Shown: piece by piece, positions 46,559-58,400 of the stretch
Numbering within the stretch: the stretch's first letter is position 1
Layout: each line of letters opens with the position of its first letter
Source of the DNA: Bacteroidaceae bacterium
GTDB lineage: Bacteria > Bacteroidota > Bacteroidia > Bacteroidales > Bacteroidaceae
Direction: 5' to 3'
Length of the DNA stretch: 64,000 nt
Assembly (NCBI GenBank): GCA_017617575.1
Contig: JAFZVY010000052.1
Location: 1-64,000 of the forward strand
The notes under the pieces: generated by a model
The model's input: only the letters and a program-made list of their open reading frames with translations
The model's database searches: none
Told to the model about the DNA's origin: nothing
Made by a program: the position numbers and the translations under genes

Positions 46559-47758
46559 ATGCCTTTCATGCAAGTTTTTTTACGATATATATACACAATT
46601 ATTCTGTCCTTGCTCTGCTTCAGCGGAGCAAGGGCAGATAGTTTGCGTGTATCAGTACTCACCTGTTCTCCAGGAACAGATGCATACGCCCACTTCGGAC
46701 ACACAGCCATCCGAATAACCAACATGAACACTTTGCAGGATACGGTTTACAACTACGGTTGCTTTGACTATTCCTCAAACATGTTCGTATATAAATTCAT
46801 CAAGGGCGAGACGGATTACATCCTCGGAGCCGAGCCTGCCAAATTCTTCTTCTACAGATACAAGGTCTATGGCATAGAGGTAATGGAACAGGTTCTCAAC
46901 CTCTCCCCTAATGATGCAGAGAACATCCACGCTCTCCTTGAGGAGAACCTCAAGCCTGAGAACATGGAATACAGATACAATTACTTGTACGACAACTGTA
47001 CGACAAGGGCAAGAGATGCCATTGAGAGTGCCATAACATATGACATCATCTACAAAAAGAATCCTATCAAGCTAACAGCACGACAGGAACTTCACGAGTT
47101 TTTGGGAAATGCTCCTTGGTTGCGTTTCGGCATTGACCTCGTACTTGGCGAGAAACTTGACGACAAGAACTTCGACAAGCGTCACCAGATGTTCATTCCT
47201 TCACACTATGCGGCAGAACTTGATTCAGCCTACATCGTTCTGGAGGACGGAACAGAAGCACCACTCGTGTCATACAAGCAGATAATCCTTGATGCCAATC
47301 CTGCCATGCAGGAGCAGGCACCATTCATAACTCCGATGAAGGTGTTCATACTACTCTTCATCTTCGTCTTCGTGGTAAGCATCTTCGATTTCACAAAGAA
47401 GAAAGTCACTTACGAATATGACATAGCCCTCAGCCTTCTCCAAGGACTTGCAGGTATCATCGTGTCATTCCTTTTCTTCTACTCGGAGCATCCTACGGTT
47501 GACAGCAACTGGTTTGTCATAATCCTCAACCCACTCTACCTTCTCTATGCCATCTATCTGGCATACTGTATGCGTAAGGACAAGCCAAACAAACTTGCAG
47601 CAGTCAATATGTCAGTATTAGGCATCTTCTTCCTGCTCATTTTTGTCATAAAACAGGATATTCAGACAGATGCAATCGTAATGGCAAGCACTTTGCTGTT
47701 AAGAGCAATATCTGTACATATCATAGAATATAGAAACAACAGAAAAAAGACTAACTAA
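46559..47758 (+). CDS. DUF4105 (Lnb N-terminal) membrane protein
   Basis: A 399-residue protein. A signal or anchor helix covers about residues 1-27. The DUF4105 domain covers about 30-170: VLTCSPGTDAYAHFGHTAIR with a His typical of this papain-like group, and a later YLYDNCTTRARDAIESAI with the likely nucleophile Cys. From about residue 258 there are four or five membrane helices. I start at the ATG at 46559: a TATCTTTG box at 46542-46549 means that the earlier ATG at 46520 would precede transcription. The following phosphatase gene begins on the base after this stop codon, so the two are cotranscribed. Function is unknown. Confidence 0.8.
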   Translation: MPFMQVFLRYIYTIILSLLCFSGARADSLRVSVLTCSPGTDAYAHFGHTAIRITNMNTLQDTVYNYGCFDYSSNMFVYKFIKGETDYILGAEPAKFFFYRYKVYGIEVMEQVLNLSPNDAENIHALLEENLKPENMEYRYNYLYDNCTTRARDAIESAITYDIIYKKNPIKLTARQELHEFLGNAPWLRFGIDLVLGEKLDDKNFDKRHQMFIPSHYAAELDSAYIVLEDGTEAPLVSYKQIILDANPAMQEQAPFITPMKVFILLFIFVFVVSIFDFTKKKVTYEYDIALSLLQGLAGIIVSFLFFYSEHPTVDSNWFVIILNPLYLLYAIYLAYCMRKDKPNKLAAVNMSVLGIFFLLIFVIKQDIQTDAIVMASTLLLRAISVHIIEYRNNRKKTN

Positions 47759-49327
47759 ATGCGTTTACTAACAACATTCATTGCAACTGTGGCTTTTGCC
47801 AGTGCGATGGCACAATCGGACAACGAGGTGCCACGCCTTGTTGTTGGTATAACCATAGATAATCTTCGCACGGACTACCTCAACGCCTTCGCCCCACTCT
47901 ATGGAGAGAAAGGCTTCAAGAAACTACTCTCTGAAGGACAGGTTTATTCCAACGTACAATATCCTTCCGTAGGTATCGACCGTGCATCAGCTATAGCAAC
48001 CATCGCCACGGGAACTGCGCCATACAGCCACGGCATCATCGCCAACGAATGGCTTGACCGCTCTTCCCTCTCCAAGAAATTCTGCGTGGACGACAAGGAA
48101 TGGGCAGGAATAGAGACAAAGGACTGCTCCTCGCCTAAGAGTCTTCTTGTCAGCACCATCGGAGACGAGCTGAAGGTTGCCACAGGAGGCAAGTGCCTCG
48201 TATATTCAGCAGCACCAAACAGGGAAGCTGCCATCCTTGCCGCAGGCCACGCTGCCGACTGGGCAATATGGATAGACTCAGAGACAGGCACTTGGGCAGG
48301 CACATCCTATTACGGAAGCGCACCTTCGTGGATGAAATTCCTCCACACCACCAATGCCACGTCAGTCATAGAGAACCTTATATGGGAACCTCTGAACAGC
48401 TACATAGGTACTTACAATTATTACCTTACATCTGTACAGAAATCATTTAAGCATAAGTTTAACGAGAATGACCTCAAGAGCAATATTGAGTCTTTCAAGC
48501 ATAGTGCTCTCATCAATGAGGAGATAACAAAGGCGGCACGCTCATTCCTTACGAGTGGAAACGCTGGTCTTGACCTCGTTACTGACTATATTTCCGTCTG
48601 CTACTATGCAGGCAACTACAACGACTTGCCTCTATCCGAGACAACGACAGAGTTGCAGGACACATACGCACGACTTGACAAGGAGATAGCCAAGCTACTC
48701 AGCGAGATAGACATGCTCGTAGGACTTGACAAGGTACTTATCTACCTCACTTCCACAGGTTACGAACACGTACAGGAAGACCCAGCACTCTCACAGTTCC
48801 GCATTCCTTCAGGCAATTTCACCATCAATCGTTGTGCTGCCCTCCTGAATATGTACCTCTCTGCCATGTACGGCAAGGGACAATATGTGGAAGGCTACTT
48901 CGACTCACAGATTTACCTCGACCATCAGCTGATAGAACAGAAGCAGTTACGACTCAGCGAGGTACTATCCAACTGCGAGGACTTCCTCTTCCGCTTTGAA
49001 GGCGTAGGGGATGTATATACAGCCCACAGACTTACACAGGGAGCATGGACGGCAGGTATCGGAAGCATACGCAACGGCTACAACGCCAAGTGTTCAGGTG
49101 ACATAATGATTAAGCCTGCTCCGGGATGGAAACTGGTAGACGAAGACAGAAGGACAAGCAAGCTACAACGAGAGTCATTCTTTGAATTTCCTTTGATATT
49201 CTTCGGTAACAAAATAAAGGCAGAGAAGGTGCAGACACCTGTCACAACAGATTGCATCGCACCAACAATAGCTCATCACATACGCATCAGAGCTCCAAAT
49301 GCCTGCAATACCGCACCACTTTTCTAA
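47759..49327 (+). CDS. Exported alkaline-phosphatase-superfamily protein
   Basis: A 522-residue protein with a signal peptide (about 1-18) and the alkaline phosphatase/phosphodiesterase fold. PRLVVGITIDNLRTDYLNAF has the metal-binding Asp. ATGTAPYSHGIIANEWLDR matches the segment after the nucleophile in PafA-type enzymes. Just before it the sequence is YPSVGIDRASAIATIATG, where PafA has a Thr nucleophile followed by a GH motif; I cannot locate that Thr with confidence, so activity is uncertain. The later metal ligands (LIYLTSTGYEH) are partly recognisable. It is coupled to the DUF4105 gene with no gap. Confidence 0.8.
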   Translation: MRLLTTFIATVAFASAMAQSDNEVPRLVVGITIDNLRTDYLNAFAPLYGEKGFKKLLSEGQVYSNVQYPSVGIDRASAIATIATGTAPYSHGIIANEWLDRSSLSKKFCVDDKEWAGIETKDCSSPKSLLVSTIGDELKVATGGKCLVYSAAPNREAAILAAGHAADWAIWIDSETGTWAGTSYYGSAPSWMKFLHTTNATSVIENLIWEPLNSYIGTYNYYLTSVQKSFKHKFNENDLKSNIESFKHSALINEEITKAARSFLTSGNAGLDLVTDYISVCYYAGNYNDLPLSETTTELQDTYARLDKEIAKLLSEIDMLVGLDKVLIYLTSTGYEHVQEDPALSQFRIPSGNFTINRCAALLNMYLSAMYGKGQYVEGYFDSQIYLDHQLIEQKQLRLSEVLSNCEDFLFRFEGVGDVYTAHRLTQGAWTAGIGSIRNGYNAKCSGDIMIKPAPGWKLVDEDRRTSKLQRESFFEFPLIFFGNKIKAEKVQTPVTTDCIAPTIAHHIRIRAPNACNTAPLF

Positions 49328-49474
49328 TTAATAATTAAGAATGCATAATTCATAATTATAATAAGTAAAAGTAAAGATCATTGATATTTAGAATCTGACT
49401 ATCGTCATAACTTCTAAAATTCATAACTACTAAAAATAAAAAACTATCCATTTAAGAAAAAAACAAAATTATAT

Positions 49475-52400
49475 ATGGCATTCAACTTAAACGCATTTTT
49501 GTCAAGCATCTTCGGCAACAAGGCTTCTCGCGACTACAAGGAGATTAAGCCAATCGTTGACCAGATTCTTGCAATAGAGCCACAGATTCAGGCACTCTCA
49601 ACAGACGAGGTACGTGCAAAGGTGGACGAAATCAAAGCTTACCTTCAGGATTCAGTAAAGGAACTCCGTGATAAGATTGCTGAGATTAACGAGACAATAC
49701 AGAAGACAGACATCGACCGTCGTCAGCCTCTCTTCAACCAGATTGACAAGCTTGAGAAGGAAATTCTCGACAAGTTTGAGGAAGGACTCACAGAGGTTCT
49801 CCCTACTGTCTTCGCAATCGTAAAGGACACAGCACGTCGCTTTGCACAGAGCGAGAACGGTACTGTCGTTGTCAAGGCAACAGACTTTGACCGTCAGCTT
49901 GCAGCAGAAGGTCGTGACTTCGTGGAGATTGACGGTGACAACGCTATATGGCACAACCACTGGGTAGCCGGAGGTAACGACACAGTATGGAACATGATTC
50001 ACTATGACGTACAGCTCTTCGGTGGTATCGTGCTTCATCAAGGTAAGATTGCCGAGATGGCTACAGGTGAAGGTAAGACACTCGTGGGTACACTCCCAAT
50101 CTTCCTTAACGCCCTCACACGCAACGGTGTTCACGTCGTAACTGTAAACGACTACCTCGCTAAGCGTGACTCTGAATGGATGGGTCCTCTCTTTATGTTC
50201 CACGGTCTCTCAGTTGACTGTATCGACAAGCACCAGCCAAACTCAGACGCTCGTCGTCGTGCTTATCAGGCTGATATCACTTACGGTACAAACAACGAGT
50301 TCGGTTTCGACTACCTCCGTGACAACATGACAATGGATCCAAGCGAGCTCGTACAGCGTGAGCATAACTTCGCCATTGTCGATGAGGTTGACTCCGTCCT
50401 CATTGATGATGCACGTACACCTCTTATCATTTCTGGTCCTGTACCAAAGGGTGACGACCAGATGTTTGAGCAGTACTGCCCTATCGTTGAGCAACTCGTT
50501 GAGGCACAGCGCAAGCTTACTCAGAACTACCTCACAGAGGCAAAGAAGAACATCGAGAGCGAGGACAAGCAGGCTGTCGTTGACGGCTTCCTCTCACTCT
50601 TCCGTGCCTACAAGGGTATGCCAAAGAACAACGCCCTCGTTAAGTATCTCTCACAGCCAGGTATCAAGACTGGACTTCTCCAGACAGAGGAAATCTACAT
50701 GGAGAACAACAACCGTCGTATGCCAGAGGCTACTGACCCACTCTTCTTCGTCGTTGACGAGAAGTTGAAGTCAGTTGAGATGACAGACAAGGGTAACCAA
50801 CTTATTGCAAGCATCGTAAAGGACGACAACTTCTTCGTCCTTCCAGATATCACTTCACAGCTTTCAGAACTTGAGGCAAAGAACCTTCCAGAGGAAGAGA
50901 AGCTTGCTCAGAAGGATGCTCTCATGCAGGATTATGCCATCAAGGCTGAGCGTGTTCACACTATCCAGCAGCTCCTCAAGGCTTACACTATGTTCGTCAA
51001 GGATGACGACTATGTCGTAATGGACGGACAGGTTAAGATTGTCGATGAGCAGACAGGTCGTATCATGGACGGACGTCGCTGGTCAGATGGTCTCCATCAA
51101 GCAGTAGAAGCTAAGGAACGTGTAAAGGTAGAGGCTGCTACACAGACATTTGCCACTATCACTCTCCAGAACTACTTCCGTATGTACCACAAGCTTTCAG
51201 GTATGACAGGTACAGCCATCACAGAGGCAGGTGAGTTCTGGGACATCTACAAGCTTGATGTAGTTGAGATTCCTACTAACCGTCCTATCGCACGTAAGGA
51301 TCTTAACGACCGTGTTTACAAGACAAACCGCGAGAAGTATAAGGCTGTCATCGAGGAGATTGAGCGTATGGTTCAGGCAGGTCGCCCAGTACTCGTAGGT
51401 ACTACATCTGTCGAAATCTCTGAGATGCTCTCAAAGATGCTCCAACTCCGCAAGATTGAACACAATGTCCTCAATGCAAAGCTCCACCAGAAGGAGGCAG
51501 ACATCGTTGCACAGGCAGGTCAGAAATCAATCGTAACAATTGCCACAAACATGGCAGGACGTGGTACCGACATCAAGCTCTCTGACGAGGTTAAGGCTGC
51601 AGGTGGTCTTGCCATCATCGGTACAGAACGTCACGAGAGCCGTCGTGTTGACCGTCAGCTCCGTGGACGTGCAGGTCGTCAGGGTGACCCAGGTTCATCA
51701 GTATTCTACGTATCACTTGAGGACAAGCTCATGCGTCTCTTCGCATCTGACCGTATCTCTAAGGTAATGGACCGTCTCGGTTTCGAGGAGGGTGAGATGA
51801 TTGAGCACCCTATGATTAACAAGTCAATTGAACGTGCACAGAAGAAAGTTGAGGAAAACAACTTCGGTATCCGTAAGCGTCTCCTTGAGTACGATGACGT
51901 AATGAACAAGCAGCGTAAGGTTATCTACGAGCGTCGCCGCCACGCACTTATGGGACAGCGTATCGGAATGGATATCTCAAATATGATTTGGAACCGTGTG
52001 CTCCACATCATGCGCAACGGAAACTTCAACGATGTTCGTGAGGACTTCTTCCGTCTCTTCGCAATGGAAGTACCATTCACAGTGGATGAGTTCGAGTCAA
52101 CAGACCGCGAGAAACTTGAGGACAAGACATTCGATGTGATTATGAGCACATTCAAGGAGCGCACAAACCGTCTCAAGAGCATTGCCTTCCAAGTTATCAA
52201 GAAGGCATACGAGGAGAACAAGGATCGCATCGCTAATATTGACCAGGTAAACGTACAGGTACCTATCACATGGGGTAACGGTCGTGGTCGTTGGATGAAC
52301 ATCAACCTCAAGGAAGCATACGATTCACAGTGTGACAACCTCCTTATCTCATTCGAGAAGTCTATGTTGCTCCACACTATCGACGAGGCTTGGAAGGAAA

Positions 52401-52810
52401 ACCTCCGTGCACTCGATGAACTCAAGCAGTCAGTACAGAATGCTTCATACGAGCAGAAGGACCCACTCCTCATCTTCAAGCTTGAGTCTGTAACACTCTT
52501 CGACAACATGGTCAACGAGATCAACGACAGCACAGTATCCGTACTCATGCGTTGCTCTATCCCAGAGTTGGAGAACGAGGAAGTACAGCAGGCACAGGCT
52601 CAGCCACAGCGCCCAGAGCCAAAGCCACAGTACGTTGAGACAAAGGAGAATCCAGACGAACCATCAGATATGGCAGCAGCACGTCGCGACACTCGTGCAC
52701 AGCAGCCAACACAGCCTATCGTAAACCAAGGACCAAAGATTGGACGTAACGATCCATGTCCTTGCGGTTCAGGAAAGAAGTACAAACATTGTCACGGCAA
52801 GGGACTCTAA
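49475..52810 (+). CDS. secA: Preprotein translocase ATPase SecA
   Basis: A 1111-residue SecA, the motor of Sec export at the inner membrane. Walker A is ATGEGKT (196-202), the DEAD box appears as [20 protein letters not shown], and motif VI is [20 protein letters not shown]. Nucleotide domain 2 includes [13 protein letters not shown]. It is longer than E. coli SecA (901) owing to inserts at about 50-105 and about 355-470, usual for Bacteroidota. The Gln/Pro-rich linker (about 1030-1085) leads to the zinc tail [15 protein letters not shown]. The gene is monocistronic with a terminator at 52847-52880. The window also shows heavy use of preferred codons, typical for an abundant protein. Confidence 0.98.
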   Translation: MAFNLNAFLSSIFGNKASRDYKEIKPIVDQILAIEPQIQALSTDEVRAKVDEIKAYLQDSVKELRDKIAEINETIQKTDIDRRQPLFNQIDKLEKEILDKFEEGLTEVLPTVFAIVKDTARRFAQSENGTVVVKATDFDRQLAAEGRDFVEIDGDNAIWHNHWVAGGNDTVWNMIHYDVQLFGGIVLHQGKIAEMATGEGKTLVGTLPIFLNALTRNGVHVVTVNDYLAKRDSEWMGPLFMFHGLSVDCIDKHQPNSDARRRAYQADITYGTNNEFGFDYLRDNMTMDPSELVQREHNFAIVDEVDSVLIDDARTPLIISGPVPKGDDQMFEQYCPIVEQLVEAQRKLTQNYLTEAKKNIESEDKQAVVDGFLSLFRAYKGMPKNNALVKYLSQPGIKTGLLQTEEIYMENNNRRMPEATDPLFFVVDEKLKSVEMTDKGNQLIASIVKDDNFFVLPDITSQLSELEAKNLPEEEKLAQKDALMQDYAIKAERVHTIQQLLKAYTMFVKDDDYVVMDGQVKIVDEQTGRIMDGRRWSDGLHQAVEAKERVKVEAATQTFATITLQNYFRMYHKLSGMTGTAITEAGEFWDIYKLDVVEIPTNRPIARKDLNDRVYKTNREKYKAVIEEIERMVQAGRPVLVGTTSVEISEMLSKMLQLRKIEHNVLNAKLHQKEADIVAQAGQKSIVTIATNMAGRGTDIKLSDEVKAAGGLAIIGTERHESRRVDRQLRGRAGRQGDPGSSVFYVSLEDKLMRLFASDRISKVMDRLGFEEGEMIEHPMINKSIERAQKKVEENNFGIRKRLLEYDDVMNKQRKVIYERRRHALMGQRIGMDISNMIWNRVLHIMRNGNFNDVREDFFRLFAMEVPFTVDEFESTDREKLEDKTFDVIMSTFKERTNRLKSIAFQVIKKAYEENKDRIANIDQVNVQVPITWGNGRGRWMNINLKEAYDSQCDNLLISFEKSMLLHTIDEAWKENLRALDELKQSVQNASYEQKDPLLIFKLESVTLFDNMVNEINDSTVSVLMRCSIPELENEEVQQAQAQPQRPEPKPQYVETKENPDEPSDMAAARRDTRAQQPTQPIVNQGPKIGRNDPCPCGSGKKYKHCHGKGL

Positions 52811-52846
52811 TCCCTAAAGCCAAGGGCACATATCTATAAAAATTTT

Positions 52847-52880
52847 AGACTACCATCAAACTTTTGTTTGATGGTAGTCT
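52847..52880. terminator. Bidirectional terminator between secA and the nuclease-family gene
   Basis: AGACTACCATCAAAC (52847-52861) pairs with GTTTGATGGTAGTCT (52866-52880), a perfect 15-bp stem with a TTTT loop. T-rich sequence follows on the plus side and an A-rich stretch on the other. Confidence 0.88.
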
Positions 52881-52913
52881 AATTTTATTTTGATGGGTAG
52901 TCTATATCTTTTT

Positions 52914-53909
52914 TCACCACCCAATCCGCATCCAGACGGGAAGGTGGTCGCTAATGCCACCATTATATTTAGTCCAGATGAAGGTACGACGGGGCTTCAT
53001 ACCTCCGTATGTCTTGTCACGCTCCAAGAGGAAGGGTGCAGAGAAGATGCCAGATTCATCCATTGACGTTCGCAATGAGGAATCAACCTTGAGGAAACGC
53101 TCGGAGACAAGGATATGATCCAAGATGTTCCATCTGCCTTGGTACTTGTACGTTCCGTCCTTTCGTCCCACCATAAGGTCAACGAAGGATAATGACTTCA
53201 GACGCTTAACCAAAGGAGAGGACTCGTCCGCATTCATGTCGCCCATGACAATGATGTAAGGATTACGCATCACCCTTTGCAGGGAGTCAACATCATCCGC
53301 TACCATGTCCGCTATCCTACGACAACTATTCTCGGCATCCTTACCACCAAGCTTACTCGGAAGATGACAGACATACACAAAGACGGTATCGCCACTACTC
53401 ACCCTACCGCCTACCCTCAACACGTCACGTGTCGGCTTGTACAGGTTCTCAGCACGAAGACTCTTGGGAGCATCAACAATCCTGAACATAAACGGCTGGT
53501 ACAGCAAAGCCACGTCAACACCTCTCATGTCCTCCGAATGAGTCATCACATACCTATACCCCATCCTATGCAACATCGTACGCTCCGTGAGATAAGTCAA
53601 CACAGTGTCATTCTCCACCTCACACAATCCGACCAACCCTACAGGCTGGTACTCATCCACGGCAGCAATAACCTTGGCTATTCCCTTTAGCTTGGAGTAG
53701 AAACGGTAACGTGACCAATGATGTGAACCCTCAGGCAAGAAGTCATAATCATCCTTGCCGTCATCATGCTGTATGTCAAACGCATTCTCACAATTGAAGA
53801 ACATCACAGAGAAATAATCCTGAGCACAACAGACGACTGCAAAAACAAAGAAGGATACCATGATTAGTACCCTTCTTTCTATTATACGTATAATCTTTTT
53901 TTTGTTCAC
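52914..53909 (-). CDS. Exported endonuclease/exonuclease/phosphatase family protein
   Basis: A 331-residue member of the EEP family. A hydrophobic segment (about residues 14-29) looks like a signal peptide, with either the first ATG or the ATG 16 codons later as start. Active-site features are MFFNCENAFDI (Asn and Glu), VGLCEVENDTVL (metal Glu), VYVCHLPSK (His), IIVMGDMNADESS (Asp/Asn pair) and GGISDHLPVWMRI (the C-terminal Asp-His). Exported members of this family in Bacteroidota are of unknown substrate; nucleic acid or phospholipid is possible. It is convergent with secA. Confidence 0.9.
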   Translation of the reverse strand: MNKKKIIRIIERRVLIMVSFFVFAVVCCAQDYFSVMFFNCENAFDIQHDDGKDDYDFLPEGSHHWSRYRFYSKLKGIAKVIAAVDEYQPVGLVGLCEVENDTVLTYLTERTMLHRMGYRYVMTHSEDMRGVDVALLYQPFMFRIVDAPKSLRAENLYKPTRDVLRVGGRVSSGDTVFVYVCHLPSKLGGKDAENSCRRIADMVADDVDSLQRVMRNPYIIVMGDMNADESSPLVKRLKSLSFVDLMVGRKDGTYKYQGRWNILDHILVSERFLKVDSSLRTSMDESGIFSAPFLLERDKTYGGMKPRRTFIWTKYNGGISDHLPVWMRIGW

Positions 53910-53929
53910 TTACCGAAACGGATATTTTA

Positions 53930-54154
53930 TTATGTAAAACCATGACAATAGTTACGTGGAGACCTAACGATGCCAGAAGCATCATGCACACGAATGCGCT
54001 CTTCTAAAGTGATATGGTTCCACCAGCTTGTACAAATAGGATAAGGCTGTCCAGACAGGTTCTCCTTATTTGATATAGTGAGGCTGGTCCACCATTTATT
54101 CATATCCAATTCAATGCGCGTCAACACACGCTTAGTTGTCTTGTTCTTAGTCAT
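53930..54154 (-). CDS. Small hypothetical protein
   Basis: A 74-residue reading frame on the minus strand just upstream of the nuclease-family gene (20 bases apart). The composition is protein-like: a Lys/Arg-rich start, then WTSLTISNKENLSGQPYPIC and TSWWNHITLEERIRVHD, with several Trp. I have no family for it. The start at 54154 has no recognisable promoter nearby. It could be cotranscribed with the downstream gene. Confidence 0.5.
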   Translation of the reverse strand: MTKNKTTKRVLTRIELDMNKWWTSLTISNKENLSGQPYPICTSWWNHITLEERIRVHDASGIVRSPRNYCHGFT

Positions 54155-54553
54155 AAATTTGTTCTCCTACTTAGTCTTAATTTCTTTTTATTTATTCATT
54201 CCCGATGTAAAACAATCAATATTCCCATGGAAATCATTCAAATTCTACGCTGGCAAAAATATAGTTTTATAGATTTCCCACCAAATATTTTTGAATATAT
54301 TTTTAAGGATTTGCAAAAAAATATTTCTGTGTACATACACAGCCCATTTTTTTGTAATACACAGATTACAAATGATATATATTTCCATGGAACACATGCA
54401 ACATCTGGGAACTCCAGATAAATCATAGGACTAAGCAAAAAAACTCTATGCACTCCGTAGCATCGTGGGATTATAAAATTCAGCCATACAATTCGCTATT
54501 TTTGCCAGTTCGTGTACGTTCATATTCCGTTGTTCTTTCGTTATGCTTTTTTT

Positions 54554-54783
54554 GTGTCTCTACTATTTCTCTGCTATTTCTCCGCTATAATAGTAGAGCC
54601 ATAGTGGTGGCACTTTGGAGTCAATTCGGTGTCATAGCGAAGGCATGACGCAGTCATGAGGTTAGTGGTTCGTAGCCAGTACGTACGGGAACGTACTCTC
54701 AGTACGTCCAAAACGTACTGGGAGTACGCTCGCCACGTACTACGAGTACGTTCGCGACGTATTTTCAACATTCTGTAGTCTAA
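54554..54783. repeat. Dispersed repeat with tandem ACGTACT-NNN-AGTACGT palindromes, copy B
   Basis: It is the reverse complement of 31746-31986 over nearly its full length, with scattered substitutions and one short deletion. The three palindromes have the same arms, the same loop triplets and the same 22-base spacing. No ORF is present. Confidence 0.85.
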
Positions 54784-55327
54784 CGTTTTTTGTTGCCCAC
54801 TTTATGTTTAACACACGTTCAAAACTTCAGGAAACACTAAAAGTGCTTACCATTTATAACCTGTATCTAAAAAATGGCAGATTTATTGCTTGTATCACCA
54901 ATGTATTCTCATTTCATTTTTATAGAAAAAGAGGATAAAAAAGGAATGTCACTTTTCTAATATAAACATGAGAATGTCGAAAGATTAAAACGACATATTT
55001 TCCCTATCAACTTATAGAAGTTCTTTTTGCACGAATTACCATGAATTGACCACGAATAATCATAAATTAATGTTGTGTAGCATATTAATTATCATTAATT
55101 TTGATTCCGATTTAATAGGAATCAATTTATGGAGATTTATGGCTAATTCGTGATAATTTATGCCTAAAAAATCACAGCTTTATTATTTTAGTCACTCTTC
55201 CATTGGCAAGGCAGCGTTGGGCATTTCCTGTTTCCAAGTTGGGAGGATAACCGCCCCTGGAAAGTCTGATTTTTCTCATAAAAATCAAAAAAATATCGTT
55301 TGCTTGTGCGTATTCAACTTTTTTGCT
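54784..55327. other. AT-rich intergenic region with a CATGAATTGACCACGAAT repeat
   Basis: This stretch has no convincing gene. It contains ACGAATTACCATGAATTGAC and CACGAATAATCATAAATTAA near 55030-55070, related to the sequence near 27928-27970. A short inverted pair, GATTCCGATT with GGAATC, lies near 55101-55125. The piece from 54155 to 54553 is AT-rich and also empty. Confidence 0.5.
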
Positions 55328-55373
55328 TATCTTTGTGAAATGTATCAAGGTTAGACAGGTTTGATACCTGTCT
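55328..55373 (+). promoter_or_regulatory. Promoter and 5' hairpin of the giant secreted protein
   Basis: A TATCTTTG box (55328-55335) is clear; the upstream element is weak (CTTG at 55303). The leader carries GACAGGT (55355-55361?) with ACCTGTC, a 7-bp hairpin around TTGAT ending at about 55373, about 90 bases before the ATG at 55463. Confidence 0.55.
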
Positions 55374-55462
55374 GCGGTGAAGATGCTCAACACATTTCTC
55401 CAGAAACCTGATGACCTAAAACCTAAAAAATCAAAAACGAAACAAAAAAGCATAATAAATAT

Positions 55463-58400
55463 ATGAGAACACGTGTACTATTTATGGTTCTTGTCTTATT
55501 CGGACTGGGACATGTATTGCAAGTAAGGGCGGACGACTTCATGCAGAACAAGATGAACTATTCTGCCATGATTATGGGTGTGGACAAGATTCGTTTCACC
55601 CTCCCTACTCAGTACGACGGTAGCTTTAACGAAGGTATCAGCGAGGGACACATCTACCTTGTGGTGGATGGTGGCAGTCGTCAGAGTCTCTTCGACTGGA
55701 ACTGCGTGGATTATAGTGAGCTGACGGATGACAAGGAGAGCGGAAAGTGTAACATACACGCCTATCAGGGCGGTACGTTCCAGCTTGTCGGCAAGGTGAA
55801 GAATGGTTATAAGTCATTTACGAGCGAGAGTAATAACGTGAGTTACACGTTGGGCTACAATGATGATAATGACGACCATTTCACCACTACCGTAGATTGG
55901 GTTGTGCCACGCTCACTGAGAGGTCACTCGCTGAAGATTGAGATGTGGGTACACATCGAGGACCGTGACCGCAACTGGTATATTCCTGTTGACAACAAGA
56001 ATAAGTCTTCGTTCCACACCCTTGCGGAATGGAACTGTCCTGATGCACCAGAGGTGTCCATCAGTCTCGGTGAACCAATGCTTGCTTTTGACACGGAGCA
56101 TGTCAATCAACAGATGCTCACATATAGCGTGACGGCACGTAGTGTCAAGTGGGCTAAGCTGTACTACACGGATGCCCTGACAGGTCAGAACTTCTCACAG
56201 GACCTACCGACAAACAGTCTCGTCGGTATTGCCTACATACCTGCCGACCGTCCGTGGAAGGACATATATGTGGAGGCTCGTGTAATCGATACTGAAGGAA
56301 AAGAGGTGAATGAGAATGTCAGGTCTGAGCTCACTACGACCAGGATGATTCACTATCCTGACGGACTGCGTGTGAAATATGACTCGGAAGGTAATGCCCT
56401 GCTTAGTTGGAGCATATCCAATGCGGACATGGAGGACATAACGGACGGCGACTACTTTGAGATTCAGCGTAACACAACGGGCTCAACCTTGCGCACCGAC
56501 CCTAACTGGTTCACGGTGTCTGCATCGGTGAGACACGAACAGGGCAAACAGGATTATACCTTCAAGGATGAGACTGTGCTGAACCAGTATGCCGGCAACC
56601 CTATTGCCTATCGCATACGTCGTGTCTATACAAGTATGTGGCAGTGGGCAGACAATTCCGGATTTGCCGTCTATCAGATTCCAGATATCCTGGCATTGCC
56701 AAGCATAAGTAATGCTACCGTGAACAGGACGGATGCATGGAACGATGAACAGCACGTGGTGAATATCACGTTCGACAACAGTTCGAATGTCAAGTCCATT
56801 CAGGGACGTTTCGTCATAAGTAATGAGAGGGAGCAGAAGCAATTTGAGGAACACAATACGGACTATTCAAAGGCTCTATTCTGCATCGGTAGCATAGAAG
56901 ACTGGGAACGTGTGTGCAAGATGGTGAGTCAGGGACACACCAACCTGCATGTCATCATGACTAATGATGTCAGCCTTGGTGCCACGGCCTCATCAAGCAG
57001 TCAGGCAAAGATAGGTACTAAGGAGCATCCTTTCACGGGTGAATTTGACGGCAACGGTCATACGTTGACAATCAATTACTGGAAAAAAGATGTCATGACT
57101 GCTCCTTTCATGCATATATCCGGAGCAACAATCAAGAACCTGCGTGTCAAGGGAAGCATCACTTCGACTACCAAGTTCTCAGGTGGACTCGTGGGTGCTG
57201 CCACGGGTATGAGAAACATCATCAACGGCTGTTGGGTATCTGTTTCAATATCTGCCAATATCAACGGCGATTCCAGTTACGGTGGTTTTGTAGGTTCTGT
57301 AGGTGCCGAGAGAGGCAGCTTGAGCTCAAGCGAAATCACGGGTGAGCTGGAGATGAACAACTGTCGTTTCGATGGAACAATGACTAATGTCTATGGCTGG
57401 AAAAGTTATGCCAATGGTGGTATGATAGGCTGGATTGGCTCTGCGTCATCCAAGGCTACCCTGAATTCCTGTATCTTTGCCCCAGAGTATATCTATACTG
57501 ACACAAGGGACTGCAGTACCTTTGCAAGATGCAGTGACACGGATGCGTCGCTGAAGCTTAACAACTGCTTCTTCACAAGTTATTATTCAGACAAGGAACT
57601 GCAAGTCACGAAACGTGACGGCAAGGACTTCTATGTCATCAACTCAGCCACGGACTGGGAAAAATTCGTAGCAAAAGTTCAAGAAGCAGCTGGCAATGCG
57701 GATGTCAATGCTGTCCTGGCTGCCGACATCGCCACGAGCACACCATGCGGAATGGATGCATGGCCATACAGAGGTACATTTGACGGTAACGGTCACATAC
57801 TGGATGTGAATATACTGTGGGATAAGAGTTACCAGCAGTTTGCTGCTCCTTTCCCATCGGTAAAGAACGTAACCATCAAGAACCTGCACGTGACAGGAAA
57901 GGTGGAAGGCTACGTACATTCTGCGGGTCTCATCGGTCATGTGGCAAACTACTCAACCAACTATGTTGAGAACGTGAGAGTGTCTGTCGCAATTGAAACC
58001 AATGGTGCATACGTGGGTGGTTTCCTCGGTCATGGTGAAATAGGTACATACAACACATTCACCAATTGTCTGTTTGACGGTAATGCTAAAGGAAATGGCA
58101 GTGGCAGATTCGGCTTTATAAGCGGTTGGGACTCTGACGGCATCGGAACAAGCGCATACAACTGTTTGATGCACGGTAATTTCACGAACTTCCAATATTG
58201 GGATATGTGCTTCTCACCTTATGGCTCAGCTATAGCTGGCGGATTCGGTAACAACAACATAACCATACTCAACAACTGGACTTACAAGTATGGTGAAAAC
58301 ACCATGTACATGATCGGCAACCTGTCCGACGAGGAACTTGTGGCGAAACTTGGTAACGGATGGGCTATTGAAAATGCTGAGATTGTTCCTATAATGAAGA

